Assembly: GCF_028389875.1 (NCBI RefSeq)
Contig: NC_084674.1
Span: 14,603,501 to 14,667,500, forward strand
Direction: 5' to 3'
DNA: 64,000 bases
From: Rhea pennata
Lineage: Eukaryota > Chordata > Aves > Rheiformes > Rheidae
Part shown: positions 1 to 12,274 of the stretch, piece by piece
Layout of the letters: each line of letters starts with the position of its first letter
Position numbering within the stretch: position 1 is the stretch's first letter
Program-made: the position numbers and the translations under genes
Notes under the pieces: model-generated
Told to the model about the DNA's origin: nothing
Seen by the model: the letters and a program-made list of their open reading frames with translations, nothing else
The model's database searches: none

Positions 1-1044
1 TATTACCCAGTTAAGATACACTACAAGACACCACTTTGTGAAGTACGTTTTTATTGTCTTGTGAACAAGGAATTTTTCAGAAAATAATAAATAACAAATA
101 TTTCTCCTTTAAAAAAGTCCATTTTCCTAATTAACTGTAACATTCAAGAAAGATTCAGGCTTGACATCTCTGAAGAATTTTTTATCTGGCTTTGCCAATT
201 ATCAAATATTAAATAAAATTTGATGTTCATCTTGAATTCCTAGCTTTTAGGTTATTTCACTATATCAGCTTTTTAAACTATCTAAAAAACTTTATTTCTA
301 TTCTGGAGGAGCAAGTATGACCAAAAATGCTCATACTTTGAACTGGAGAAAAAAAAACACAGTGAAAACATTATTTGTGTATTTTTAAGCCAATCTCATA
401 GATGAGGAATGAAACAATCCAAATGAAATAAATCATAAAAATAAAATATCCAATTAAAATTAAAAAATGAAGTATCCAATACTATTTTAATTCATAATCA
501 CCACACTGTTCTAGTATAATTTTATACAGTTCCTTCTAGCTTGTTCATTTTTCCCCTTCCTCTCAATTAACGCAACTAAAATCAAAATAAGGATATTTGA
601 TGTATATTTTGATATCTGTAGTTGCTAACAAATAAGAATATCATGCCCCAGGTACTCCTAAAATATAACTTTCTCTAGCTAATATTGAAAAGTTACTATA
701 CTCTCATTTAAGTACCTCACATTAGGTTAGAACCAGAAGTGCTATTTGAAAATGGCAGAAATTTATAGCTGTGTTTTTATTAGAATATCTTTCATCATAA
801 AAAAAATATTTTTTATATAAATCACAGAAATGCCTTACATATTTCACAGCTACCCAAATTGGAATAAGTTGCTTATTTATGTTACATTGCTGTGATATAG
901 AACTGACAGCAAAATTTATTGGCTCTTCTAATCTGAAACTAGTTCTAGTTCATTTTGATTTCGCAAACACTATGTTTTGTTAGAAGACAACAGAAACAAT
1001 ATGATTCCAGGTCACACAAAAAAACCCATTGATTTACATCATAC
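1..1044 (-). other. APPL1: APPL1 intron 3 (partial)
   Basis: AT-rich sequence lying 3' (in APPL1 sense) of the exon 3 donor. I looked for the next APPL1 coding exon, which in vertebrates begins with residues RFPLGGDDE, and did not find it, so it should lie beyond the left edge. No repeat, RNA gene or other coding segment was recognised here. Confidence 0.75.
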
Positions 1045-1104
1045 CTGCTTCTCATATTCTTTCAGAAGCTTTGAAGTCAGATGAGTTGCTGCACTTAATT
1101 CATT
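1045..1104 (-). CDS. APPL1: APPL1 coding exon 3 (BAR domain part)
   Basis: On the minus strand the 60 bases read as the 20 residues NELSAATHLTSKLLKEYEKQ in one open frame. As I know the human protein, this matches APPL1 residues 52-71 exactly. The exon is preceded by a CAG acceptor (plus-strand CTG at 1105-1107) and followed by a GTATGA donor (AC at 1043-1044). It is 20 whole codons, so both flanking introns are phase 0. The residues form part of the first long helix of the BAR domain, which in APPL1 dimerises, bends endosomal membrane and, with the adjoining PH domain, binds Rab5. No frameshift or stop is present. Confidence 0.95.
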
Positions 1105-2168
1105 CTGATCAAAAAGAAAAAGGAAGCTTATTACTTCTTGATTTAAATCAGTATAGAAAACTATATATTTGGAGAGGAAACTGCTACAGATAGAGAACTT
1201 AAAGCAGAAATGCTGATTACAAAGGGCAAGATTTCAGAAAACCTAACCACCTACCCTTCCACTTTCTCTACCATTAAAGTTACAGGAACTCCCTGTTTAC
1301 AAACATCAGGTCTACAGCTTGCATTATGCACAATGATTCTGTGTTTTTAATGTTGCACAGTACATATTTGCATTTAATTAGTATTAGACAATTGTTACAT
1401 GTGAAGGAAAGACAGGTTTTGAATAGAACCTCAACACTACCTGTTTACAAATTGCATTGCACTTGTACACAGACAAGACCTAACTAGCAGGTTCATGGTA
1501 AAGAACAGCTAAATTTTTCATGATGCTGCTGAACAGTGTAAAGTACAGAAATAAAAAGCAAAATAGCATGATAATAAAATAAAACTGCAGAGCAGCAAGC
1601 ATACAATAAATACGCTAGCCGTGAAAGAAAATACGACAGTAAAATGAAAACATGAAAAACAGGACTACTGAATCAGTAAAAGAAAAGTCAAACAGTTCAA
1701 GTATTAAGAACACAGCCATCATCTCAACTGTTTGGGGGTGGAGGGGGAGAAGTTTCTGCCTTTAGCTCAAAAGTTTCTTACACAGTTTCTTATACATGAG
1801 AAATGAAGCACTTTTTTCTCCCCCTTCAAAATATTAATAATTTCCCACCTTGTACACACTAACATGCACACTAAGATCACGATAGCAAGCATTTTAGAGA
1901 TGAGAGACATTAAACAACCAGAAGACCAGAGAATCTTATTACTGGTCATAAGAAATTCTATTGAAAAACAAGTCCAGTGTGACACAACAATTGAGTTTTT
2001 ACCTCTCCCTAACATAGAGGAAAAACAGTAACTTTATTCCTTTTCTTAAAAACACTATGTGGAAGTGGAATAGGAAATGTTGTTTATAATATTTCCAAAA
2101 AAGGAGAGACATGAAATCTTGCTGGCTCCAAAGCTTCATAAGGCATTCAGGAATATCAGTAACACTAC
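1105..2168 (-). other. APPL1: APPL1 intron 2
   Basis: A 1064-base intron between the exon 2 donor (CAG/GTAGTG read on the minus strand) and the exon 3 acceptor. It is AT-rich and carries no recognisable gene or repeat. Short open frames here (for example minus strand 1767-2015) have low-complexity composition and no domain signature. Confidence 0.8.
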
Positions 2169-2267
2169 CTGTGCATCATATATTCTGTGCATGGCTTGAA
2201 ATAACTGATTGATGTAATTGGAAATTGCAGCAGCATCTTCTTCAAACACACCCAGCAAAGAACGGGT
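2169..2267 (-). CDS. APPL1: APPL1 coding exon 2 (BAR domain start)
   Basis: The 99 bases translate on the minus strand to 33 residues starting TRSLLGVFEEDAAAISNYIN and ending MHRIYDAQ. This is the segment that directly follows EDSPQ in vertebrate APPL1. Compared with human as I recall it, the changes are conservative (AAAISNYIN for AATISNYMN, QLFQAM for QLYQAM). A CAG acceptor sits at 2268-2270 (plus-strand CTG) and a GTAGTG donor at 2163-2168. Both boundaries are phase 0, so exon 1 and exon 3 join in frame. The residues begin the N-terminal BAR helices. The gene continues off the left edge through the rest of BAR, the PH domain and the C-terminal PTB domain. Confidence 0.96.
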
Positions 2268-3019
2268 CTGTAAAAATGAAACAGCCAAAGCATTAATACA
2301 TCAAGTTAGCAAATAAGTATTTACATGTTACAAAATGTCAAGGTTAGGTAGCATTAGTTTAATTACTGAAAAGTTTATAAATCTTCCAACACTGTTTAAA
2401 TGAATAAAAACAAGTTACATATTCAAGGACAAAACAGTATCTTAAAGATATCCTGCCTGATCGCACTGTCAACCTCTCTCCAAGTACATCTTTAAAAAGG
2501 ACCAAGGAAGATGGGTTAAAAAAAAAGGGGGGGGGGGTGTACGCACTATGGTATGTCCCCAAGAAAAACAGTAAGGATTACCAAAATTAAATAGCATGCC
2601 AGGTATACCCATTTATTTTTCAGTCAGACAAAAACTGAAGACAAAGGCTGTGGTCTTCTGTTGCAATGTACCCTGCCTGAAAACAGTTTCTGGCAGTGCC
2701 TTGGCCTAGGCCTGAACCTATAACCCACCTCTGCAATAACAGTCCGACTCTTATCAAAAGACCAAGGAACTGAGGGTGGGTGGGAAAGAAGTAGAATCTA
2801 CATCTTATCATCCTTGAGATGTACGTTTCTCTCCTCACTACCCCATAATGACAAGATCTGTCCTTTTGTCCATAAAAGGATGGTATAAGGGATGGAGTGG
2901 AGTAGGGGAAAGGAAATAATCCCTGTGACCTGCACAGCCTCGAACTATGAAGAGAGGTGGCTGATGGTTTGTGTTCCCCCAGAACACAGTCTGGAGAGGT
3001 TCAAGTAGGAAAGTCCATG

Positions 3020-3130
3020 ATTATTAAGATCTTCACAGCAGCCCAGTAAGTTTACTCCTTGGGTTACTCATCTGTGTAAAATGGGCTTGAAAACTGATTA
3101 AGAAAGTCACTTGCTGAAGGAGACTGTAGT
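3020..3130 (-). repeat. MIR-like ancient SINE fragment
   Basis: The plus strand contains cacagcagcccagtaagttt, then catctgtgtaaaatgggctt, then agaaagtcacttgctgaagg. This succession (falling-count bases, 'cat-ctgt-aaaatggg' core, 'aagt-acttgc-aagg') resembles the core of the MIR/CORE-SINE family. It is strongly diverged, with one central block apparently in the opposite sense, so boundaries are approximate. Resemblance is from memory of the consensus, not an alignment. Confidence 0.4.
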
Positions 3131-4859
3131 AGCTCTTTACAAGTAACCTGGGAGAAATTAAACAGGTCTTGTATCATTAATGACAAAGTGTAGTGGGTGG
3201 TTTTAACTTTCTAAAAAATTGCAGAATTTCAAGCACGAGAACAGTTGAACTTCCTATGACACTACTAACATGTAAGTGTTCTTAAAAGCTAAGCTTCTGC
3301 TGGCAAGTTGCAAAAAGGAAGGAGAACTGCTGATAGCAAGGAAAAACTCCTAAGTATAGCAAGGAACAGTAAGAGATATTGAATTCTATTTTCATTTGCT
3401 GAAAAGTAAGGACTGCAAGACTCGTGTGAAGGATTTAATCTTAGATTGCTGAATCACTAAACAACTTAGAAGGGATGTTGAACAAGACAAATCACAGTAA
3501 AACAGAACAAGTAGGTGCAGATGTATATGTATCAAAATGCTAATGTATCAGACAAGTTTCAGTGTGTCTTCAAATTGTTGATGGGGGTAGGGGGAGAATT
3601 TATTATCCAAATAAAATTTGGATACATTTGATACGTCCGAGTTGTGTTGTAAATATATTGTAAGCAACGCTAGCTTGGAGGTCTCCATCTCAGAAAAAAT
3701 ATACTAATGAAACTCACTGCTAGGTTATTGAGCTGTTTCTCTGTCCTTCAGAGATAAGGATGGAAGTCAGAAGAGAAAGGGACAAACTGTAGTTAAGCAA
3801 ATTCAAGCTTTCCTTATTTAAGGTCTTGACTTTTGTTGACTACCCTTGTAGCAACTTCCCTCTGAGATCTAAAACTGTACATCCACAATTGCATTTATTT
3901 TTACACTTTGAGGTTTAAACCCCAAACCCCACAACCCAATCGTCTGGCAGAACCTAAGAACAGCACCCATTTTGAAAAGTCTTGGGCACGAAAAAAAAAA
4001 AAGATGTTTGCCCACTTTAACTGCACAATTACTCATAATAATTGCTAAATTATCATCTGGTCCCATTATCAAGCTTGTCACCAGAAAAACTTTGGTGCCC
4101 TTTGATGAGATCAACACCATTAAGTAAGATGATGATTCACAGGTGTTAATTTCCTTCTTCACTTCCCCAAAGCAGGAGAATGTGACACCTCTTTTTAAAA
4201 ACAAACAAAAAAAATTTTAGATTCAAACTGCAAGTTATTTTCACACACAGGAAGTTTGATATGGAAGTTTGTTTGGGTTATGTATCCAATGTTAAGATCT
4301 TTATTCTAATTACTTCTTTCAAATATGTAAAAGTATTTCAAAAAAGCATTTAAGTCAAGCATTTGCTAAGAGATACAGTGAATGTTCTGGAATAAAACAG
4401 AATTAGATTGCAATAAAACTTTTATTAAAAATTAATCTTTGGACAAACCCTTCTTTTATAGTTTTATAAAATCTGCATTTTGGCTTATCATAAACTTTTA
4501 CAAAGAACTTAACAACTGACTGCATCCTCCTACCTGCATTCCACCATCCTACTGGTTTGATCTCTACATTTCCTTTTGATTCTCTAGAGACAAGAGTATT
4601 TGGTCTCAGCCAAAACTCTGTTTGATGCACCTCTAATAAACATTTAACTAATAGGATTACAAAACATAATAAAATTCTTTACCACAAGCTGATGTGATAG
4701 ATCACCCATGAACCAATAACTAAAGTATACCTCCATTTAATCCTATTTTAAGTATTTAAACAGCAGATTTACTACAGAATACACATGCCCTCAACCTCCT
4801 GGCTAAGAGAGGAGGTTTTGCTTTTGCTTAAGCAGTTGCCCTTGCAAGGGCATGCTATT

Positions 4860-5430
4860 GATCCATTAAATCACTAGGATCACTTGTGTTCATCCACCAA
4901 GACTCTAATCTGATGGTCCTTTTCTCTACAGCTGCTCCCTAGAGTATTCCATCGCAGTTGCAAGACCTGGGATTTGTCTTTGTTGAGCTTCATAAGGCTC
5001 CTGTCAGCCCACTACCCCTTGTCAGCTAGCCTGTGTCTCAGTTTGGTGCCATATGCAAGCCTGACGACCATGCATCCTATTGCATTGCCCATATCACTAA
5101 TGAAGACATTTAACAGTATTCACCCCAGAATCAACCTCTGCTGAATACCACACACTAGCGTCTGCCTCTTAGATGTCAAAATACTGATTACTACTCTTTA
5201 AGCCCAGCCGGTTTTTCTACTCATCTTGTAGTCCACCCATCCAGTCCTTGGTTTGTATCTCTCTATTCTGGCCAAAAGGATGCTATCAGAGACTGTGTCA
5301 GAATTTTTACTTAAGTCAAGGTAAATGACATTCAGGCCTTTTCCCTGTGATGAAACGACTGTCTCTGGATGAGAGGCCAATCAGGTTGCTCAGGCACAAT
5401 TTGTCCCTGAACTTAAATGAGATGCTTACT
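4860..5430 (-). mobile_element. Degraded CR1 LINE, reverse transcriptase fragment
   Basis: On the minus strand, 5198-5380 reads through a segment NVIYLDLSKNSDTVSDSILL. This corresponds to the conserved CR1 reverse-transcriptase block usually written YLDFSKAFDTVSHSILL. Slightly upstream in another frame is DKLCLSNLIGL, matching the CR1 'SCLTNLISF' block, so at least one frameshift separates them. Downstream (towards 4860) the nucleotide sequence still follows CR1 past the polymerase core, with stops in every frame. The copy is therefore dead, 5'- and 3'-truncated, and lies inside APPL1 intron 1 in the sense orientation of the gene. CR1 is the dominant LINE of birds and other sauropsids. Confidence 0.8.
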
Positions 5431-8400
5431 CAGTGCTCTTTTTGATTGTTTTTGCATGTGGAAACTGTATTACTCTTCACCACTAGGGTACCCAATAGTT
5501 TGTCTCCACCAGGACAAAATCCTGAATGGAGATGAGCATAGAATGTACCTGTAACTGTGCCCAGGGTACATTTGCCTTTCCTAATAAAAACTACATAATA
5601 TTACAGTAAAGTATTACTTGGAATGTGTGAACCTAGAAACAGGAATATCACTTGCAAGACCCATGAAATACATCCTTTAGCTCTAGTGATGGATTAGAAA
5701 GAGCACTGTTTACACTGGGTTTACCCTAAAATCAAAGTCCAGACAGAAAAACAAGAAAAGAAAATCATACTCACATAACCGCACTTTCTCCTCACAATTT
5801 ATTGTTTTTAAAACACTGATAAGTTCTCTTTTCTTAGTCTTCCTTAGGCTAAATAACTGCCATTTTCTCAAAGAAGGTGGCACAGAACTATGGGACCTTG
5901 GACAAAAATCACTTTTATGCAACAAATCCGGACATCAGAAAAACCTCTGATGAAGTTAGCAAAAAACCTTGGATCACACTAATTAAGAAATATGTGGAAT
6001 TCTTAGTATTAGAAGTTCTTGCTCTGTTGAACACTTGTCTTGAAACGACTTGGAATGTAGCCTATCTCCCCTTGAAGTATGGAATTCTTTTTTCAGCTCT
6101 ATTTTTCTGACCTTCTGCTTTTAATCATGTTTGAAGGTACATATGAATGAGTTACTAGTGAGTAAAAAGTATGTTGCTTATCATTCGTATGACACGGAAG
6201 ACCTATTTAACTTGGATTAGATGACTGGTTGTCTCACAAACATGGTATCACATAATGCTTACAAGATACCTAAAAAAAATTGTAATAATGAAACAGCATC
6301 ACAAACAAAATAAAATCACTTTAATGATGGTTCTAGTTTATAAAACAAGAAGAAGGTGTGGAGGATGGGTGGAGGAGAAAAGAGGTGGGGATGAACTGAA
6401 ATGTTTGCCAGGTGTGTCAATATGTTGCATCACCTTAATAGCTGTGATTCTCCCCATGAAGCAGACAGACATGAAAGAATGCAAAAGAAAAAATTATATA
6501 GCACCATAACCCCGAAATGGTACAGTCACAACCTTTAAACCTGAACATCAGCACTGGCAACTTGCAATTTGAAAGAAATATCGTGCTGGTTTTCTGGATG
6601 ATCTTTACTGTTTAAAATAAAACACTGCACCCTATGTTTTATTATAAAATAATCAGCTATTGATTCTCAGACTTTAAATTGACCCTTCATATTGAGGAAA
6701 AAAAAATAAACTGAAATTAGAAACAAGTTATGACAGACCACTGCTTAGCTTTAAAATTAGAGGAATTATTTACCCTTATTTCTAGTAAAAACTTGAGTAA
6801 TTTTGTATGTTCTCTAAGATGCTTTCATCTCATATAAATATATATGAGCAGGTACAGTAGAAGCTACCAGAGATAAGCTACATAAACACATTTTCAAGAG
6901 AGAAGACAGTGAATTATTTAGCATTCCATGTCATTATACATATTGTGTTGTAAGTGATACGAGGCAGAGCCTGTACTATCATGTCTCTTGGCTCTCTTAT
7001 TGCATAGTAGTTTACAAATGAATCAACTTTGAGCAGAAACTCTAAATACATATAGAAGTACACAAAACCACACACAAATAGTATATGTGTAACATATGCA
7101 CTAAGCTAAACAATATTTGAATCAAGCTGCTTTGTATAGCAATAACAATGTAAATTTGGCATTTGGTTTATGTCCAAAGCCAGAGCAATTAGATTTTTAT
7201 CTTGCATCAAGAGGAAGTTAGTGGTTTTGCCATGGTAGAAAAACCTTTCTTTCCTTCAGATGAAGAACAAGTTCGATATTTATTTAAAATAATCTCTCAA
7301 ATATATCCAAAAGTGCATAGTTACAGTCCACAATTCCTCACTAAACAATTGTCTAGATTGATGATCTCCTTCAACAGTCCAGCAAAACATTATGAACATG
7401 TCATAAAATCAGGGCAGCTCCCACAGAGAGCAGATTTTCTCTTTCCTTGAGCAACATTTGTTGCCATTTGTGACATGAAATACTATCCACTACCAGAAGC
7501 AGAAAAGTAGAATCTGACAATGATTAGGTAAAATAAAATGAAAGTGCCTTTAACTGTGTTAATGTTCAAAATAACAGAAATGAACTGTTGTAATGAAAAC
7601 TAAGCCTCCATAGTCTTCTGATAGCTGATTGGCCAGTATTCACCTGAAATATTAGGTTAGCGTAATATCGATTAGACGTTATTACGTCTAGAAAGACATA
7701 AAATTTTGTACTTAAAACAGGAGAAGATACAGGCAAATATGATGACCTTGCACATCAGCAAGTAAGCATTTAGGCTGAACTAGGCTTTGCTAATCAGTAT
7801 TTATCACAGATAACCTCAAATGAAGAGGTAATTGCTTCTAGAGAAGCAATAAATCATGTTGTACAATATGTAACCTTCTCTCGTGTGTTTCCTTAATGAT
7901 ATCCCAAAGTGCCTGAATGAAAAAAAAAATCTACAGCCTATTTGTCATGCGCAAGATTTAAGATTCAAAACATTCCCTATAACTATGAACAGTTCTGATT
8001 TCCACACACTGAGAAAATTATCTTCAATGGGCAATTCTGTAAAAATAGTATAGTGCATTCAGAATTTTCTTCCACTTTGAGAGTACCTCCATATTAGTCC
8101 CTGAGGGAGAGACTACACTACAGGTTAGAGCTCATCTGAAACTCTGTGTAACATTTAGCATTAGAGTTACACGGGGCATACTCCATCAAAAAGCAATGAT
8201 ACACTTTCAACATGAGCTTCTTCTGTTACCTTTTCTAAGCAGGCCCTCCACCTGATATGGATATATCAAAATGGTTGTCATTTTCAGGGTAAAAATTCTA
8301 TACTGAGCAAGTGAAAGTTTCTGTTCTTACAGCTGCAGAAGCAAAATACCAATGCACATACTATTACAATATACAAAGTCTTGTTCAACTGCATAGACAA

Positions 8401-8899
8401 TGTGGTAAAACAAAGATATTAATTCCAACAACTGACATATGAGAAACTTATTATAAACTAACTTTTTGCATGCCTAGAAAGAGTGCGTACCAAGTACCTG
8501 TTGTTGCTGCCAGCAACAGAAAACAGCACAACTGAATAAAGCATTTCCTGCTTAATAATTGTTTGAAATGGCAATGTAATATATACCATCGCTGAAAAAA
8601 GGTCAAGCAGTAGAAATGGAAGCAAAGAAAACAGAGCAATTAAATGTCTCTCAGCACCATGCCATTTCCCATCTTCTCACAGCATTTACAAACATCACGA
8701 TAATATCATTCAGCAACTGTGTTTTGTATTTCTCTATTAAACCTTTTACCTGTTTAGATAGGAAAACTTCTTGGAGAATAAAGGATTCAGTAAAGAGGGG
8801 TTTTCTCAACATGAAGTCTCTAAAATAAATTAAGAATGCAAATCGGCGCTGGGGGAAGGGAGAGAGTCAACACAAGCTACTACTCCGAGGCCCAATGCA

Positions 8900-9960
8900 A
8901 AAGCACTTGCATATGCAGCACAGTATCTCTAGAAAATCGTTATTAAGCTCGCTACTTCGTAAACAGCTCATCAGCCCGCGGGGCCACCTGAGACGATGCG
9001 GTGATGCAAGCGGGAAGAAGGCGCCGCAGAGACCGGGGCGACACCTCGCCGGGGCACTGCTGGAGCTGACAGCCCCGGTGCCGCGATCCCGGCCCCACGC
9101 CGGCCCGCAGCCCTACCGCACCAGCGGCGAGGCGAGCAGAAAGGCGCTCGGCCCTGCAAGCCGCGTCTCCGCGCCGCTCCCGAGTCGGGCTTCTCCCTCC
9201 CTCCTAACGGCCGCCAACGTCTCCCCGAGCCCCTGAGGGGCCGGAGGTGGGGGGGAGGGGGCCGCGTGGGGCCCGACGCCCCCGCGCGGGGCCCGCCCAG
9301 GCCTCCGCCCAGCGGGCTGCGCCGCGGCCCCTCTTACCTGGGGGCTGTCTTCCAGCGTCTCCTCGATGGGGAGCTTGTCGATGCCGGGCATGGCGGCCGC
9401 CAGGCTGAGCTCTGCGCCGCCGCTGCAGCTCCCGCTCCCCACAGCTCACCCCGCTCGCTGGGCGCCTCCCCCCTCCCTCCAGTCACAACACGGACGCCCC
9501 CGCCTCGCGCCGGATGGCCCACCCCCCGCTCGCCGTCTGCCTTTGCTATTGGTTTCCCGCCTCAGCCTGCTCAGCTTCTTATAGGTTGGCGGGTGCGCCA
9601 CTCTGCTCGCGTGCGGGGAGGGGGGGATGCGAGCCGTGCGGGGTGCGTCGCGCTCGTGCGTGGGCGCGAGGGTCTTTCTCCTTCTCCCTCTCCCGCCCTT
9701 TTTCTTGAGGCGGGGAGGGGCGCGCGGGCCGTTAACGGTCGGGTCGCACCGCACCTCACGGAGCGTTAGCGGGCGCGGTGCTTCACCTCAGTGCGTGCCG
9801 CAAGCTGACCCCCGTCAGCTGCGGAGATTCGGGAGCGCTGCATCGCTTCCTTTCCCTGCCAGTAAAATGGGGGATGGAGAAGAGGGGGCTTTGGCTCCCC
9901 TCGTGCCTCGGGAGAGCGCTCGGTGCGTCCGGGCCGCCCCGAGCCGGGGGAGGTGAGTCG
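8900..9960. promoter_or_regulatory. CpG island, APPL1 promoter (possibly bidirectional)
   Basis: Base composition switches abruptly from AT-rich to strongly GC- and CpG-rich between about 8900 and 9960, centred on APPL1 exon 1. For minus-strand transcription the start codon has a good Kozak context (GCCGCC before ATG). An inverted CCAAT box (plus-strand ctattggttt, 9546-9555) lies about 155 bases upstream of the ATG, and a TATAAG-like motif (plus-strand cttata, 9578-9583) lies further up. The island extends about 400 bases past these, on the side facing HESX1, and ends near a strong plus-strand donor-like site (GAG/GTGAGTC, GT at 9953-9954). That geometry suits a bidirectional promoter. The many long open frames here on both strands are what GC-rich, stop-poor DNA produces and are not annotated as genes. 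Confidence 0.8.
9338..9391 (-). CDS. APPL1: APPL1 coding exon 1 (start codon)
   Basis: Eighteen codons on the minus strand read MPGIDKLPIEETLEDSPQ, identical to the N-terminus of vertebrate APPL1 as I know it. The ATG is at 9391-9389 and the exon ends with CAG followed by a GTAAGAG donor at 9331-9337. APPL1 is a cytosolic and early-endosomal adaptor with BAR, PH and PTB domains. It binds Rab5 and links receptors such as AdipoR and TrkA, and the kinase Akt, to signalling. The exon encodes the short N-terminal segment before the first BAR helix. It lies in a CpG island, as expected of a housekeeping-type promoter, and is head-to-head with HESX1 about 7 kb away. Confidence 0.97.
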
Positions 9961-10921
9961 GGAGCGCAGAATAATGCTATTATAACCCTGTTGTGGTAGA
10001 AGTGTCTGCACTCTCCAGGAACACTCCTTTTGAGAAATCTCCTCTTATTTCATTTTCCACCACCAGTCAGGGCTTTAGCAAGAAAGGATTCTATCTGTGA
10101 ATACTTTGTTTGTTATGAAGTCACAGCTGCAGGTGAGGCCTTACTGTTCCTTGAAAGGATCTTGAACAGAAAAAAATACACCTTATAGAGTGCTGTCCGT
10201 CTCCTTCGTAAGGAAAGTACCAGTCATAATGGACTTCATGCTTCTTAGGCTGGATGAACTTGCTACTACAGATTGGTGGCCAATTCTAAATGTTTAAGGC
10301 TACTGCAAGGGGTTGTTTGAGTTGAACCAGATTGTTATGCACTGTTTTAAAAAAGAGCGTATTCTTAAATTGCCCTTTCTACAGTTTGGAGACTGGGATG
10401 TTTTGATCCCACTTACTGTATTTAAAAATTTTCTTGTAGATTAAGCAATTTATGTATATAAATATATGTTTATTATGCATAACAAAGTATGTACAAATAA
10501 TTAAGAATATGTAAAGTTTCACTTGCTTAAAAACAGATGAAAATACGCTATGTATAAATACATAACAGAAGCAAAAACATCATACAGTATATTTGAATTC
10601 AGGAACTAGTTCAGCCCTATGAAATCATAATATTTCAGTTCCACATTTTAATAGAAAATGGATAACACTTTAGATACATTTATTATTAAGGATAAAAAGA
10701 AGAGGTTGTTCCCTTCTTTCCTTGCTGTTCTTACCTATTGTGGCTGGGTGATCTTAGTATAAAACCAGATTAGAAAGTATGCTAAATTAATCAGTGGAGT
10801 AAATGATTAACTGCTGTATAGTGTTATTATGAAGACCTTTTTTTATGTTTGTGTAAGATTACATTTTACTTTTAAAAGCAGATGAAGGAGAAGGCTGATA
10901 TTAGGTTGTAAACAATTTAAA

Positions 10922-10961
10922 GCTTTTTTATTTTTTTATTTTTTTATTTTTTTATTTTTTT
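10922..10961 (+). repeat. TTTTATTT tandem repeat
   Basis: About five units of an 8-base T-rich motif (ttttattt repeated), followed by a Gly-like tggagg end. It could be the A-rich tail of an old insertion read on the opposite strand, but no body of an element is recognisable beside it. Confidence 0.8.
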
Positions 10962-12247
10962 GGAGGCATTCTCAAAGTTACAGCTCAGTTCAGTTCAGTT
11001 CCTTTACCAGCACAACAGCTGGTGACTCATGGTGGCCTGAGACAAGTCGCACTGCTTCTCTGTCACTACTCTTTCTCTGTCACATGAGGGCAACGATAGA
11101 ATTAACTTAACGATATTTTAAAGATTAAGTCTTATATCTCCTTGTTTGGTCTCCTATGTTAAATATTACTTGAGCTGTGATTGAATCCATAATTGCATGA
11201 CACAATACTAGCATTATCTCATGACTTATATATTTGCCTGATTTTCTGGTTTTGAGATCAGTTAACTTGTGACAAATTTTTATAGCTGTCTTCTGTAGGA
11301 AATGCTCTTTGCTTTAACTCTGTTAAGGAAATGTATTTTATATATAGTATAAAGATGGTAACAAGTAACTTTAAATAGAGGTGTTCTTGCTACATTTATA
11401 TTTTTATGCTCTGAAGTGGCAGAAGAAAAACTTCTAGCTGCTGCGAGTTGAGAAGAACAGTTCTTAAATCAGAGAACTAAATGTTTCTATTAAAAAAAAA
11501 AAAAACAACAACAATAACATCGTGTGTTTAATATGTAGAAATGTATTTTGGTGTCTCCACTGGCATGTAGCGTAAAAATATGTCTTACTTCTGTTGAAAT
11601 TAATGATTCAGTTGCCACTGGCATTAGTAGCAAGTGAGAAACTTTTTCATAATTCTGTAATATAATGCAGCCTCTTTTAATTAGTAGTCAGGATTTTTAA
11701 GTAAATCCATTACATAGAAACACTCTGTAATGTTTGCTAGTCTTGTTTTTCTTATTTTTCATATATGTTTTTACAAATGTTGGAAGGCATCAGAAAATTT
11801 TGCTTGGGATGCAAGTTTGATAGCAGTAGATGAATTTGGATCATAATAAAGAATTTCTCTGAACCCACTAATCTGTGTTTTCTAGTGGTTTTTTTTTCCC
11901 AATGATGTACATGTTTTTTTAGTCTGTTTTTTTATTATTTTTTCTTCTTTGTATAAATAATTGTTAGGAAACCTTAAGAATGAGGAGAACTGACACTTGG
12001 CACTGTGCAAATGGGGAGAAGAACAGCCAACAGCTCTTTAGAGGGCTTCAGACAGGTCCCCTAATGGGATGAACATTTTGCCTCTGCTGGATGGTGAAAG
12101 TGGCTGTTTGGATAAGGTAAGCCTTATCTGCCTTTACACACACTTTCTCAGACTTTGCTAGTGCCACCCTTGAACTTGCCTTGAATTTATTTGTTTTCCT
12201 TTAATCTTTCTTTTATCTCAGCCAAGTAATAACTAACTGCTTTTTGC

Positions 12248-12274
12248 TTTTTTTTTTTTTTTTTTTTTTTTTTT
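12248..12274 (+). repeat. Poly-T tract (27)
   Basis: Uninterrupted run of 27 T in the APPL1-HESX1 intergenic region. It has no adjoining recognisable retroelement. Confidence 0.95.

Larger units (their letters stand above)
2268..9337 (-). other. APPL1: APPL1 intron 1
   Basis: A 7.07-kb first intron. It holds an ancient MIR-like fragment (about 3020-3130), a degraded CR1 LINE in the minus orientation (about 4860-5430), a short A7-G10 run at 2520-2537, and one unassigned plus-strand open frame (7232-7450, see Findings). The remainder is AT-rich and featureless to me. The last ~400 bases before exon 1 are GC-rich and belong to the CpG island. Confidence 0.8.

Noticed and set aside
3869..4204. 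111-codon minus-strand ORF inside APPL1 intron 1
   Set aside because: No recognisable domain, no splice-site context that fits APPL1, and length is within chance expectation for 64 kb.
8895..9956. Several overlapping open frames of 60-170 codons on both strands around APPL1 exon 1
   Set aside because: They sit in a CpG island where stops are rare; translations are Pro/Arg/Ala-rich without domains. Only the 18-codon APPL1 exon is supported.
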